Shown in pieces: positions 23,823 to 31,120 of a DNA stretch of 33,446 nucleotides. The DNA is taken from the NCBI GenBank assembly GCA_018433015.1, contig JAHDSB010000099.1, positions 1 to 33,446 on the forward strand, given 5' to 3'. A program made the translations under genes and the position numbers. The notes beneath the pieces were generated by a model, which saw only the letters and a list, made by a program, of their open reading frames with translations, was not told the origin of the DNA and did not search any database. The number at the start of each line of letters is the position of its first letter. The stretch's first letter is position 1. The DNA is from Clostridia bacterium (GTDB lineage: Bacteria > Bacillota > Peptococcia > DRI-13 > SV3-B141).

Positions 23823-26324
23823 ATGAATAGCCTTAATGGAAAGGCTTTACATAGCTTATTTGAAGAGCAAGTTAAAAAAACTCCTGATAATATTGCTGTT
23901 GTGTATAGAGATAGGGAGTATTTAAGGTATTTTGAGTTAAATCAGCAAGCCAATCAGTTTGCAAAAAAGCTTCTAGCAGAGGGTTTAAAAAAGGACCAGG
24001 TTGTAGCACTTAAAATGAATCGGTCCCCTGCTTTTATTATTGCTATCTTAGGAATCTGGAAGGCGGGAGGTATTTATTTACCGATAGATACCAGTTTGCC
24101 TAAGGAACGAGTGAATTACTTAATTAAAAACGCCTGCCCTAAGTTTGTTATTGAAGATGTCGATTTTGCTGAAATTGAAAAATATTGTCCCGACAACTTA
24201 CAAGAGTCCATTTTTGGAGACGATTTGTCATGTCTTATGTATACTTCTGGCTCTACGGGTTTACCTACGGGAGTGTTAATAGAGCACAGGGCTGTAATAA
24301 ACGGAATTGTCTGGGCTCAAAAACATTTTAATTATAGCTCGGAGGATGTTTTTTTAGTTAAAACTTCAATATCATTTGTGGACTCTTTACGCGAAATATT
24401 TTCTCCTCTCATAAGTGGAGGAAGAATATCAATTCTAGGTGCTGAAGGGAGTCGGGATATTAGGGAAATTATTGCTGGAATCGAAAAAGATAAGGTAAGC
24501 TATATAGGTTTTGTACCGACAATGCTTGCCGTTTTTTTAGAATATATTAGGGAGAACAAAGCTTATTCTAAGGTTAAAAGCCTTAAAACTGTTTTTGTCA
24601 GCGGAGAAGCCTTGAATTTAAAGCTGGTACAGGATTTTAATGAAACCCTATATAAAATAAATAGCACGGTTTTATATAATACATATGGGTTAACTGAGGC
24701 TAATGATATTACCTTTGAAAACTGTTCCCAAGAAGATGATTTGCCATGTGTTTCAATAGGTAAACCTGTTGATAATGTAAATATCTATATCTTAGATGAT
24801 GAGTTGAAAGCCCTACCTGCAGGTGAGGTCGGAAATCTCTGGGTTGCAGGTTGTGCTCTTTTAAGAGGCTATCATAATAATCTGGAATTGACTGAGAAGA
24901 AATTTAAAGCTTTGCCCGGCGTAAAGGGGAAGGCTTTTTACACCGGAGACCTGGCTCGCTGGCTTGAGGACGGTAGACTTCAGCATATGGGAAGAAAAGA
25001 CCGGCAGGTAAAAATCCGAGGTAATAGAGTGGAATTGGGTGAAATTGAATACCGACTATTGAAGCTTGATGGCATAGAAAAGGCGGTTGTTACTTCAATC
25101 CCTGAATCAGGTAATACCGGGAGGAGCAACTGTAGTTTAGTTGCCTATTATGTATCGGAAAAGATACTGGAAATAAGAGGAATTCGTAATTATCTTTTAA
25201 CTGTTTTACCCGATTTCATGATTCCTAATTATTTTATTAAAATGAGGGAGCTACCTTTAACCCCTACAGGTAAAATTGATGTAAAGGCTTTACCTAAGCC
25301 CAATGAACTGGAGAGACCTAGGCAAAGTTCCAGGGTAAAACCATTATCGCCCACTAATGAGATTGAAGAAAAGCTAACAGCTATCTGGGAAGAATTATTG
25401 GGGACATATAATATTGGAGTAAACGAAGATTTCTTTGAATTAGGTGGTCATTCTTTGCTGGTAATCATGACGACCCTCCGGATTCAAAGGGAGTTTAAAG
25501 TAGAAATTTCTCTGTTTAATCTTTTTAGGGCCAGGACAATACAGGAGCAAGCCAAATTGATTGAAGCCCAGAAGAAAAAGAGGGGCTTACCAAAGGACAA
25601 AAATATTGCCTTATTAAATCAAAAAAAAGCAAGAAGTTTGTTTTGCTTCCCACCTGTTGGAGGATATGGATTATATTTTTTACAATTTGCTAGGGAAGCT
25701 TCTAAACATTCAGTTTATGGTTTTAATTTTATTGAACATGAGAATCGCTTACAAGAATATACATCCCACATCATAAAACGTCAGGGCGAGGGACCATATA
25801 TTTTACTGGGTTATTCAGCAGGGGGAAACCTGGCCTTTGAATTGGCGAAGGAAATGGAAAGACTGGGGCTTCAGGTAGGGGCATTAATCCTGGTTGATAG
25901 TATCAAAAAACAAACTGTAACATATCGCTCTGATATAGAACGGGATAAAGTGATTAAAATGCTGTATAATGATATTATTTTCAAAGACTTTGAACATTAT
26001 ATTCCCAATGAAGAAATTAAGAGGTTTGTTCTGGAAAAGGCCAAGAAAAATCTTTTATATATGGATCAGTTGGTAAATGAAGATGAAATTTCTGCTGATA
26101 TTCATCTTATTCGGAGAGGTACAGAAAAATCCAGCATTGAATTATCTTATCTTCAGGGAGAGGATTTATCTTGTGAAATTGCTTCCTGGAAAAAATCAAC
26201 AAAGGGAAAATTATATGAATACCAAGGATATGGAGCTCACTTTGACATGATGCAAGGAGATTATGCCAAAGAAAATGCCAGAATCATTGAAAAAATATTA
26301 GGTACTATTTACACCACAGGATAA
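23823..26324 (+). CDS. NRPS module: adenylation, carrier and thioesterase (A-T-TE)
   Basis: The 833-residue protein has an adenylation domain (about 1-510) with MYTSGSTGLPTG (A3, near 138-150), YNTYGLTEAND (A5), FYTGDLARWLEDGR and KIRGNRVELGEIE (A7-A8) and PTGKID (A10); a carrier domain with the Ser in FFELGGHSLL (near 544); and a thioesterase with Ser in LGYSAGGN (near 665) and His in GAHFDMM (near 805). There is no condensation domain. By hand alignment to GrsA the binding-pocket code is V-D-R-G-F-S-T-D-I-K: Asp235, which holds the alpha-amine, is Val. That suggests a substrate other than an ordinary alpha-amino acid, such as a beta-amino, hydroxy or keto acid. It should load one unit on its own carrier and hand it off or release it. 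Start ATG 23823 has AGGGGGG. Confidence 0.88.
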   Translation: MNSLNGKALHSLFEEQVKKTPDNIAVVYRDREYLRYFELNQQANQFAKKLLAEGLKKDQVVALKMNRSPAFIIAILGIWKAGGIYLPIDTSLPKERVNYLIKNACPKFVIEDVDFAEIEKYCPDNLQESIFGDDLSCLMYTSGSTGLPTGVLIEHRAVINGIVWAQKHFNYSSEDVFLVKTSISFVDSLREIFSPLISGGRISILGAEGSRDIREIIAGIEKDKVSYIGFVPTMLAVFLEYIRENKAYSKVKSLKTVFVSGEALNLKLVQDFNETLYKINSTVLYNTYGLTEANDITFENCSQEDDLPCVSIGKPVDNVNIYILDDELKALPAGEVGNLWVAGCALLRGYHNNLELTEKKFKALPGVKGKAFYTGDLARWLEDGRLQHMGRKDRQVKIRGNRVELGEIEYRLLKLDGIEKAVVTSIPESGNTGRSNCSLVAYYVSEKILEIRGIRNYLLTVLPDFMIPNYFIKMRELPLTPTGKIDVKALPKPNELERPRQSSRVKPLSPTNEIEEKLTAIWEELLGTYNIGVNEDFFELGGHSLLVIMTTLRIQREFKVEISLFNLFRARTIQEQAKLIEAQKKKRGLPKDKNIALLNQKKARSLFCFPPVGGYGLYFLQFAREASKHSVYGFNFIEHENRLQEYTSHIIKRQGEGPYILLGYSAGGNLAFELAKEMERLGLQVGALILVDSIKKQTVTYRSDIERDKVIKMLYNDIIFKDFEHYIPNEEIKRFVLEKAKKNLLYMDQLVNEDEISADIHLIRRGTEKSSIELSYLQGEDLSCEIASWKKSTKGKLYEYQGYGAHFDMMQGDYAKENARIIEKILGTIYTTG

Positions 26325-26366
26325 GACTCTTTCTTTTATAAGCGGTAGTCTATATCCTATGGTGTA
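26308..26366 (+). promoter_or_regulatory. Long imperfect hairpin across the NRPS stop
   Basis: TTACACCA-C-AGGATA-AGACT (26309-26327, including the stop codon) pairs with AGTCT-A-TATCC-TA-TGGTGTAA (26346-26366) with one mismatch and one bulge. No U-tract follows. It may block ribosome read-through or act as an mRNA boundary between the NRPS and the PPTase gene. Confidence 0.5.
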
Positions 26367-26403
26367 AGCAAGATTAAGAATTAACATAAAGAGTTGAATA
26401 TAA

Positions 26404-27054
26404 ATGTTAAAAGTAGTGGCTTTACATTGTAGCGAAAAACTTGATAGTCAAATATTTCAGGAAATCCTTTCATTTCTAGATGAGGATGAACAAAAAAAAA
26501 TATTAAGTTTTTACAGATGGCAAGATGCCCAGAGAAGCTTGCTGGGGAAGTTCTTAGTCCGTGCCATCATCTGTAAAAGGTTTCAGGTTAAAAACGGGGA
26601 TATTAAAATTATGAGAAGTAAAATGGGAAAACCTTATGCATATAATATTCCTCAGGGATCATTTAATATATCTCATTCTGGTGCTTGGATTGTTGGAGCG
26701 TTTGACAGTTTACCTGTAGGTATTGATATAGAGCAAATTAAGGAAATAGATCTTGATATGGCGAGGAAAATACTTGATATAGACGACTTTGAAGAGCTGA
26801 TGAGGAAGAAGGAATCCGGACTTTCGGATTATTTTTACAAGTGCTGGACTTTTAATGAAAGCTATTTGAAGATGCTGGGACAAGGGATTTCTATTCCCTT
26901 GTTAAGTGTTAAAAAACTTTCTGATAAAGCTTTTTTAAAGACTTATCCCATCGACACCAATTATGTATTATCAGTATGCTCTAATTCTCATATATTTCCA
27001 GAAAATATTACATTTACGGATATTAAGAAGCTTCTTAAATGTATAGAGGTCTAG
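26404..27054 (+). CDS. Sfp-type 4'-phosphopantetheinyl transferase
   Basis: A 216-residue protein of the Sfp/Gsp type (usual length about 220-240). It contains the magnesium-binding VGIDIEQIKEIDL and the second motif FYKCWTFNESYLKMLGQGIS, and the substrate-binding NISHSGAW. In the family the second motif is normally W-x-x-KE-S-x-x-K; here the first Lys is Asn (WTFNES), while the Glu and the later Lys are kept, so activity is probably retained. It should convert the apo-ACP at 23497 and the NRPS carrier to holo forms. It is the last gene of the cluster, 79 bp after the NRPS, and is followed by a terminator. ATG 26404 has only a weak AAAGAGTTG-type ribosome site. Confidence 0.88.
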   Translation: MLKVVALHCSEKLDSQIFQEILSFLDEDEQKKILSFYRWQDAQRSLLGKFLVRAIICKRFQVKNGDIKIMRSKMGKPYAYNIPQGSFNISHSGAWIVGAFDSLPVGIDIEQIKEIDLDMARKILDIDDFEELMRKKESGLSDYFYKCWTFNESYLKMLGQGISIPLLSVKKLSDKAFLKTYPIDTNYVLSVCSNSHIFPENITFTDIKKLLKCIEV

Positions 27055-27079
27055 ATAATAGATATGGAAGAATTAAACT

Positions 27080-27101
27080 GAGCCTGGAAATAGGCTCTTT
27101 T
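27080..27101 (+). terminator. Rho-independent terminator at the end of the cluster
   Basis: GAGCCT and AGGCTC (27080-27085 and 27092-27097) pair with a 6-nt loop and run straight into TTTT. It lies 26 bp after the PPTase stop and marks the likely end of the co-directional gene run. Confidence 0.8.
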
Positions 27102-27127
27102 GTATTAATAATAAGCTTTTATTTAAT

Positions 27128-27150
27128 ATTGATATATATCGATCATCTAT
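27128..27150 (+). promoter_or_regulatory. Orphan copy of half of the PadR-cassette promoter/operator
   Basis: These 23 bases match 30711-30733, the -35 and left operator arm of the PadR gene, with one change (TTGATA instead of TTGACA). The -10 and the right arm are missing and no plus-strand gene follows within 600 bp. It looks like a broken-off duplicate (see the fragments at 29182-29283). Confidence 0.8.
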
Positions 27151-27156
27151 CTTGAA

Positions 27157-27198
27157 ATAAAAAAGAGCAAATTCCACTAAAATAGTGAATTTGCTCTT
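27157..27198 (-). terminator. Terminator of the minus-strand membrane protein gene
   Basis: AAGAGCAAATTC and GAATTTGCTCTT form a long stem with ACTA/TAGT inside it and a single bulge. Read on the minus strand it ends in a run of T (the A-run 27157-27164), as expected for the gene ending at 27207. Confidence 0.75.
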
Positions 27199-27206
27199 AA
27201 TCATTA

Positions 27207-27668
27207 TCAACATTGATTTACTTCTCTAGATTTTAATCTTATTACAAAAGTAAAGAATACTATAGCAGGTAACAAATAAATCAAAAAAATTATATAAAAA
27301 GTGGATTTAGAAGAACTGAAGAGAGATGTCATCCCTTGCCATATTTTTATATGTGAATCGTAGATATTAACAGAAATAAGTTCATCAACATGGATATATT
27401 TCTCCGAATCTCCTTTTTTATATATCTGTCCACTTAACATTTCTTCTGAATATATCCAACCCTCATTATTCATATATTCTCTAAAGCTGGGGTTTTCTTC
27501 ATTGGGCAGGAATTTCATAAGGTATAAATTATGGGGATATAATTTAACAATTTTAGCTTCAGAAAATACAAATTTTCCTAAGGGGATTACAGGTATTAGC
27601 ATGCCATAAAGAAAAATCAATCCTGCAATCATCAGAAGGACTATTTTTTTTGCTCTGGGCTTTTTCAT
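27207..27668 (-). CDS. Hypothetical two-helix membrane protein
   Basis: A 153-residue protein on the minus strand with a ribosome site (GGAG, 7 nt) before its ATG at 27668. It has a membrane helix at about 9-28 (IVLLMIAGLIFLYGMLIPVI), then about 90 soluble residues, probably outside the cell, and a second helix at about 124-145 (YIIFLIYLLPAIVFFTFVI). I recognise no family. It is not part of the co-directional cluster, and it sits between the cluster terminator and a MATE exporter together with a broken copy of a PadR promoter, so it may have come in with other DNA. Confidence 0.6.
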   Translation of the reverse strand: MKKPRAKKIVLLMIAGLIFLYGMLIPVIPLGKFVFSEAKIVKLYPHNLYLMKFLPNEENPSFREYMNNEGWIYSEEMLSGQIYKKGDSEKYIHVDELISVNIYDSHIKIWQGMTSLFSSSKSTFYIIFLIYLLPAIVFFTFVIRLKSREVNQC

Positions 27669-27810
27669 AATTTTTCTCCTACAGATTTGTTATAAAATAA
27701 TGCTAAAAGGTATTTTATTAATGTATATTAAAAATTATCAGATATCAAGGGGTTTTAAATAGGTGTATAACAATTCATAGATTTCATAGTCTAAGGGAGA
27801 TTACTATATT

Positions 27811-29172
27811 ATGAATAAAACAACCCAATTAGGTGAAGAGAAGATCTCTACCTTGTTAATAAAATTTTCTATTCCCGCTATTACAGGGATGTTAGTGAAG
27901 GCCCTATATAATGTAGTGGATAGAGCATTTGTGGGAAGAGGAGTGGGATCTTTAGGTATTGCAGGAGTGACAGTTGTTTTTCCCCTAATGATGTTTTTAG
28001 TGGCCTTTGGTATGCTTATAGGATTAGGGGGCGGTGCTCTATGTTCGTTATATTTAGGTAGAGGAGAAAAAGAGCAAGCTAATGTAATTCTAGGTAATGT
28101 TGTAATACTGGATGTAGTTGTGATAGGTACTTTGTGTCTAGGTGGATTGTATTTTATGGAGCCTATCTTAGAGTTATTTGGTGCTAGTGAACTGGTAATG
28201 CCGTATGCCAAGGATTATTTTCGTATTATTTTATGGGGCGGCATATTTAATGAGATAGGCTTTGGTGTCAATAATTTTATTCGGGCAGAAGGTAATCCTT
28301 TAATAGCTATGTGTACCATGCTTATCGGTGGTATTTTGAACATTGTCTTGGACCCTTTATTTATTTTTGTCTTTGACTTAGGTATTAAGGGGGCGGCCTG
28401 GGCTACTGTTATATCACAAATAGCATCATCTATCTGGGTAATGCATTATTTTTTGCGGGGTAATAGCGTATTAAAAATTTATAAAAAGAATTTAAGATTA
28501 AGAGTAGACATAGTGAAAAAGATTATTAAAATGGGTTCTGCCCCGTTTGCAATGCAGATTGCAGCCAGCTCCATTCAAGTGATTTTAAATAATATATTAG
28601 GAATATATGGGGGAGATTTAGCGATTTCGGGGGTAGGGATTATCAATAGTTTTTTGATGGCTATGCAAACCTTATTATTTGGAATTAATCATGCAGCTCA
28701 ACCCATCATCGGATTTAATTATGGAGCAAGGAAATATGAACGAGTGAAGGAAACTTTGAAATTAGCTATTTTTGCGGGTACATTTATTGTTTCAACAACC
28801 TATATTTTGCTTAAAATATTCCCTACGGAAATTATTACTTTATTTAATAGAGATAATCAAGAACTTATAGAATTTGGCTCCAGAGCAATACAGATTTTTT
28901 TATTTGCCCTGCCGGTTGTAGGTTTTCAAATAGTCAGTGCTAATTATTTTCAAGCTGTGGGAAAGCCATATAAAGCTATGATACTGAGCTTATCTAGGCA
29001 AGTAATTATCTTTTTACCGGCAGTCTTGATACTACCTAAGTTTTGGGGATTAGATGGTGTCCTACTTGCTCAACCGGTTGCTGATATTACGGCAGCTATT
29101 TTAACAGGAATTTTATTAATTTTTGAAGTTAAAAGATTAGATCAGGATTATAAAAGTGCTAATTCCATTTAA
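27811..29172 (+). CDS. MATE-family efflux transporter
   Basis: The 453-residue protein has the 12-helix MATE layout. The first repeat opens ISTLLIKFSIPAITGMLVKALYNVVDRAFVG, and the second has NHAAQPIIGFNYGARKYERVKE. It is a Na+ or H+ driven multidrug and toxin exporter of the MepA/NorM branch. It is on the same strand as the cluster but beyond its terminator, so it may be independent or could provide a second exit or resistance function for the product (inference). AAGGGAG lies 11 nt upstream of ATG 27811, a slightly long spacing. Just after its stop are fragments of a PadR cassette. Confidence 0.88.
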   Translation: MNKTTQLGEEKISTLLIKFSIPAITGMLVKALYNVVDRAFVGRGVGSLGIAGVTVVFPLMMFLVAFGMLIGLGGGALCSLYLGRGEKEQANVILGNVVILDVVVIGTLCLGGLYFMEPILELFGASELVMPYAKDYFRIILWGGIFNEIGFGVNNFIRAEGNPLIAMCTMLIGGILNIVLDPLFIFVFDLGIKGAAWATVISQIASSIWVMHYFLRGNSVLKIYKKNLRLRVDIVKKIIKMGSAPFAMQIAASSIQVILNNILGIYGGDLAISGVGIINSFLMAMQTLLFGINHAAQPIIGFNYGARKYERVKETLKLAIFAGTFIVSTTYILLKIFPTEIITLFNRDNQELIEFGSRAIQIFLFALPVVGFQIVSANYFQAVGKPYKAMILSLSRQVIIFLPAVLILPKFWGLDGVLLAQPVADITAAILTGILLIFEVKRLDQDYKSANSI

Positions 29173-29181
29173 CTTTAGAAA

Positions 29182-29283
29182 AGGATATGTATGGCTATCA
29201 GATGACTGAGAAACAGAATAATTTATGACATGAGAACTAGGAGATACTTGGGTATTATTTTAAGTGGTATATTCTTTGGTATT
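29182..29283 (+). pseudogene. Fused fragments of a duplicated PadR/FtsW-like cassette
   Basis: Bases 29182-29210 match 30846-30874 of the intact PadR gene with one change (DMYGYQM in frame). Bases 29216-29283 match 31651-31718 of the following membrane-protein gene with about four changes (IYDMRT, YLGI, FFGI). About 780 bp present in the intact cassette are missing between the two fragments. Only remnants remain, without a start. This is a deletion-decayed copy. Confidence 0.85.
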
Positions 29284-29302
29284 ATAATTAATAAAATAAT
29301 AA

Positions 29303-29330
29303 ATGAGGATACCATAGTTGGCATCCTCAT
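29303..29330. terminator. Probable bidirectional terminator
   Basis: ATGAGGAT (29303-29310) pairs with ATCCTCAT (29323-29330), with CC/GG inside, leaving a loop of about six bases. The flanks are T-rich on the plus side and A-rich on the other side, so it could work in either direction. It follows the cassette remnant and the MATE gene. Confidence 0.55.
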
Positions 29331-29381
29331 TTCATTAGAAGCTGGTGTTGACACTGTAGTTTTTGATTTATTTCTCAACCA

Positions 29382-29401
29382 GGGGGCGTAGCCCCTTCTT
29401 T
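29382..29401 (+). terminator. Short GC hairpin with U-rich tail
   Basis: GGGGC and GCCCC pair around the loop GTA and are followed by TTCTTT. It is a compact terminator-like signal on the plus strand just before the minus-strand hydrolase gene ends at 29403. Confidence 0.5.
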
Positions 29402-29402
29402 A

Positions 29403-30422
29403 TCACATAAGTTGATTCAAGAATTCTAAAATAGTTTTACAGTATTCATCATCATCCAAAATATTTTTAAAATCACAATTTTCTACAATAAAGTGTTCCT
29501 GCGAATTCCTCATCCATGTATGAACATTAGGATTTGCTTTCTTCAATCTTTCTGTACTGATTGAAGGCACCTCGGTATCTCCTGTACAAGCAACTAATAA
29601 AACGGGACGTTCTTTAGCATTTTTAATTTGTTCTATTGGTTTGACTTTATTTACTGTATCAGTACCAAACACCGTTTGTAAAGCGAGTTTCACAAGGGGT
29701 TTTTCTATTATTCTAATAGAGCCTGGTATATGGTATTGTTCGGCCAAGTCCATTACTACATCTTCAAAAGATGAATAAGCTGACATTGCAATTATAGCAT
29801 CTATATCATTAATTTGTCCGAAAGCATTAATTGCAATTGAACCACCCATTGATACACCATGTAATACAATCGGAACATCTTCATATTTTTCATTATTTTT
29901 TATATAGTTGACAACAGCACGAACATCATTTGTTTCCTCATATCCCAAGCAAATTCGATTGCCATCACTTTGCCCATGTCCCCGAACCTCAAGAAGTATA
30001 GTTGCATAACCGTTTCCCTTCATCCATGCAGCATGGCCGTAAAAATAGGTTATGGAAGGTTGGACAATTCCTGTCAAATATATGATTACAGCTTTAGGTT
30101 TTTCTACATAAATTTCGGAACACCAAACATTTAACTCGTCTTCTGTTTCTAAATATATTTGCGTTTCATCAAGTGAGTAATCTGACGCATAATAAATATC
30201 CTGCAAAGGATATTTTTCTGTTGCATAACCTTTGTAATCAATATGGTGGTTAAGAAATAAAGGAATTGCAACAAAAGGCGTGATAATCATAAATACACAA
30301 CATATAATCAATGTGATTACGGCTACTTTTATAATGCTTTTTAACAATCTTTTTTTAGTAGAGTGTTCAGTTATGTTATTCAATTCAATATTTTCCCATC
30401 CTGTTTCATTGCGATAATCCAT
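29403..30422 (-). CDS. Membrane-anchored alpha/beta hydrolase
   Basis: The 339-residue protein has a cytoplasmic N-terminus, one membrane helix at about 30-55 (IKVAVITLIICCVFMIIT), and an alpha/beta-hydrolase domain of the YfhR/BAAT type. It contains the nucleophile elbow VVLHGVSMGGSIA, GHGQSDG near the oxyanion strand, an Asp in CTGDTEVP and a His in QEHFIVEN, a complete Ser-Asp-His triad. Substrate unknown; esterase, thioesterase or peptidase roles are possible. On the minus strand, ATG at 30422 with GGGTGGG upstream. It is convergent with the MATE gene and divergent from the PadR gene, with a 356-bp gap, so it has its own promoter. Confidence 0.82.
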   Translation of the reverse strand: MDYRNETGWENIELNNITEHSTKKRLLKSIIKVAVITLIICCVFMIITPFVAIPLFLNHHIDYKGYATEKYPLQDIYYASDYSLDETQIYLETEDELNVWCSEIYVEKPKAVIIYLTGIVQPSITYFYGHAAWMKGNGYATILLEVRGHGQSDGNRICLGYEETNDVRAVVNYIKNNEKYEDVPIVLHGVSMGGSIAINAFGQINDIDAIIAMSAYSSFEDVVMDLAEQYHIPGSIRIIEKPLVKLALQTVFGTDTVNKVKPIEQIKNAKERPVLLVACTGDTEVPSISTERLKKANPNVHTWMRNSQEHFIVENCDFKNILDDDEYCKTILEFLNQLM

Positions 30423-30710
30423 TAATTCCCACCCGCTTACATAAATACATGTACTAAAACCAGCCGTTTAATATAAATGAAACAAAACCCAAATCCATCT
30501 AATTAACCATGTTACTATATTTAACAGTCTTTTAAAAGAATACAATTTTAATAATAATTGAGAGAAGTAGTTTTACGATGACGTGATAAAATCACAATCA
30601 TTGACTTTATGTGATATAAAAATTTCAGTGTTAAACAAACTATTTTCTTTCCTACTTTTTTAATCACCTTATTTTTCTCCTTGCTTTTAATTTTAATATT
30701 TGAGTTTACT
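30423..30710. other. Intergenic region between divergent genes
   Basis: AT-rich spacer that must hold the promoter of the minus-strand hydrolase. I see no open reading frame, RNA gene or clear repeat in it. The PadR promoter lies at its right end. Confidence 0.4.
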
Positions 30711-30765
30711 ATTGACATATATCGATCATCTATATATATTTATGATATATAGATGATCGATATAT
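30711..30765 (+). promoter_or_regulatory. PadR promoter with a perfect 21-bp inverted repeat operator
   Basis: TTGACA (30712-30717), 17-nt spacer and TATATT (30735-30740) form a near-consensus sigma-A promoter. A perfect 21-bp inverted repeat (30717-30737 and 30745-30765; arms with ATATATCGATCATC and its complement) separated by 7 nt overlies the spacer and -10. Such a site matches a dimeric PadR-type repressor blocking RNA polymerase, so autoregulation is likely. The start codon is 13 nt downstream of the second arm. Confidence 0.85.
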
Positions 30766-30778
30766 AGGGGGATAATTC

Positions 30779-31120
30779 ATGACTATTAATAAAAGCTTAT
30801 TAACGGGCAGTACAACCATGCTCATACTAAAGTTACTTGATGATCAGGATATGTATGGCTATCAGATGATTGAGGAACTTGCCAAAAGGTCAGATCATAC
30901 CTTTTCTTTAAAGGCAGGAACCCTTTATCCTTTACTACATACCCTGGAAGATCAGGGGATGGTAAGATCTTATGAAAGAAATGCCGATAACGCCAGAGTC
31001 AGAAAATATTATAGCCTTACTAAAAAAGGGGATGAAATGCTTGCTGAGCAAAAGCAGGAATGGAAAACTTACATCTCTGCTGTTAATCAAGTGTTACAAG
31101 GAGGTGTGAATTTTGCCTGA
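30779..31120 (+). CDS. PadR-family transcriptional regulator
   Basis: A 113-residue winged-helix protein of the PadR type (MLILKLLDDQDMYGYQMIEELAKR, FSLKAGTLYPLLHTLEDQGMV, RKYYSLTKKGDEML). ATG 30779 follows GGGGG with good spacing. It is preceded by a palindromic operator, so it probably represses its own transcript. The stop overlaps the start of the next gene by 8 nt. It is unlikely to regulate the biosynthetic cluster, because the only other copy of its operator in the window is a truncated one at 27128. Confidence 0.92.
   Translation: MTINKSLLTGSTTMLILKLLDDQDMYGYQMIEELAKRSDHTFSLKAGTLYPLLHTLEDQGMVRSYERNADNARVRKYYSLTKKGDEMLAEQKQEWKTYISAVNQVLQGGVNFA

Noticed and set aside
27811-29172. MATE gene as part of the biosynthetic operon
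   Set aside because: A terminator at 27080, a minus-strand gene and fragments of another cassette separate it from the cluster; functional linkage remains possible but unsupported.
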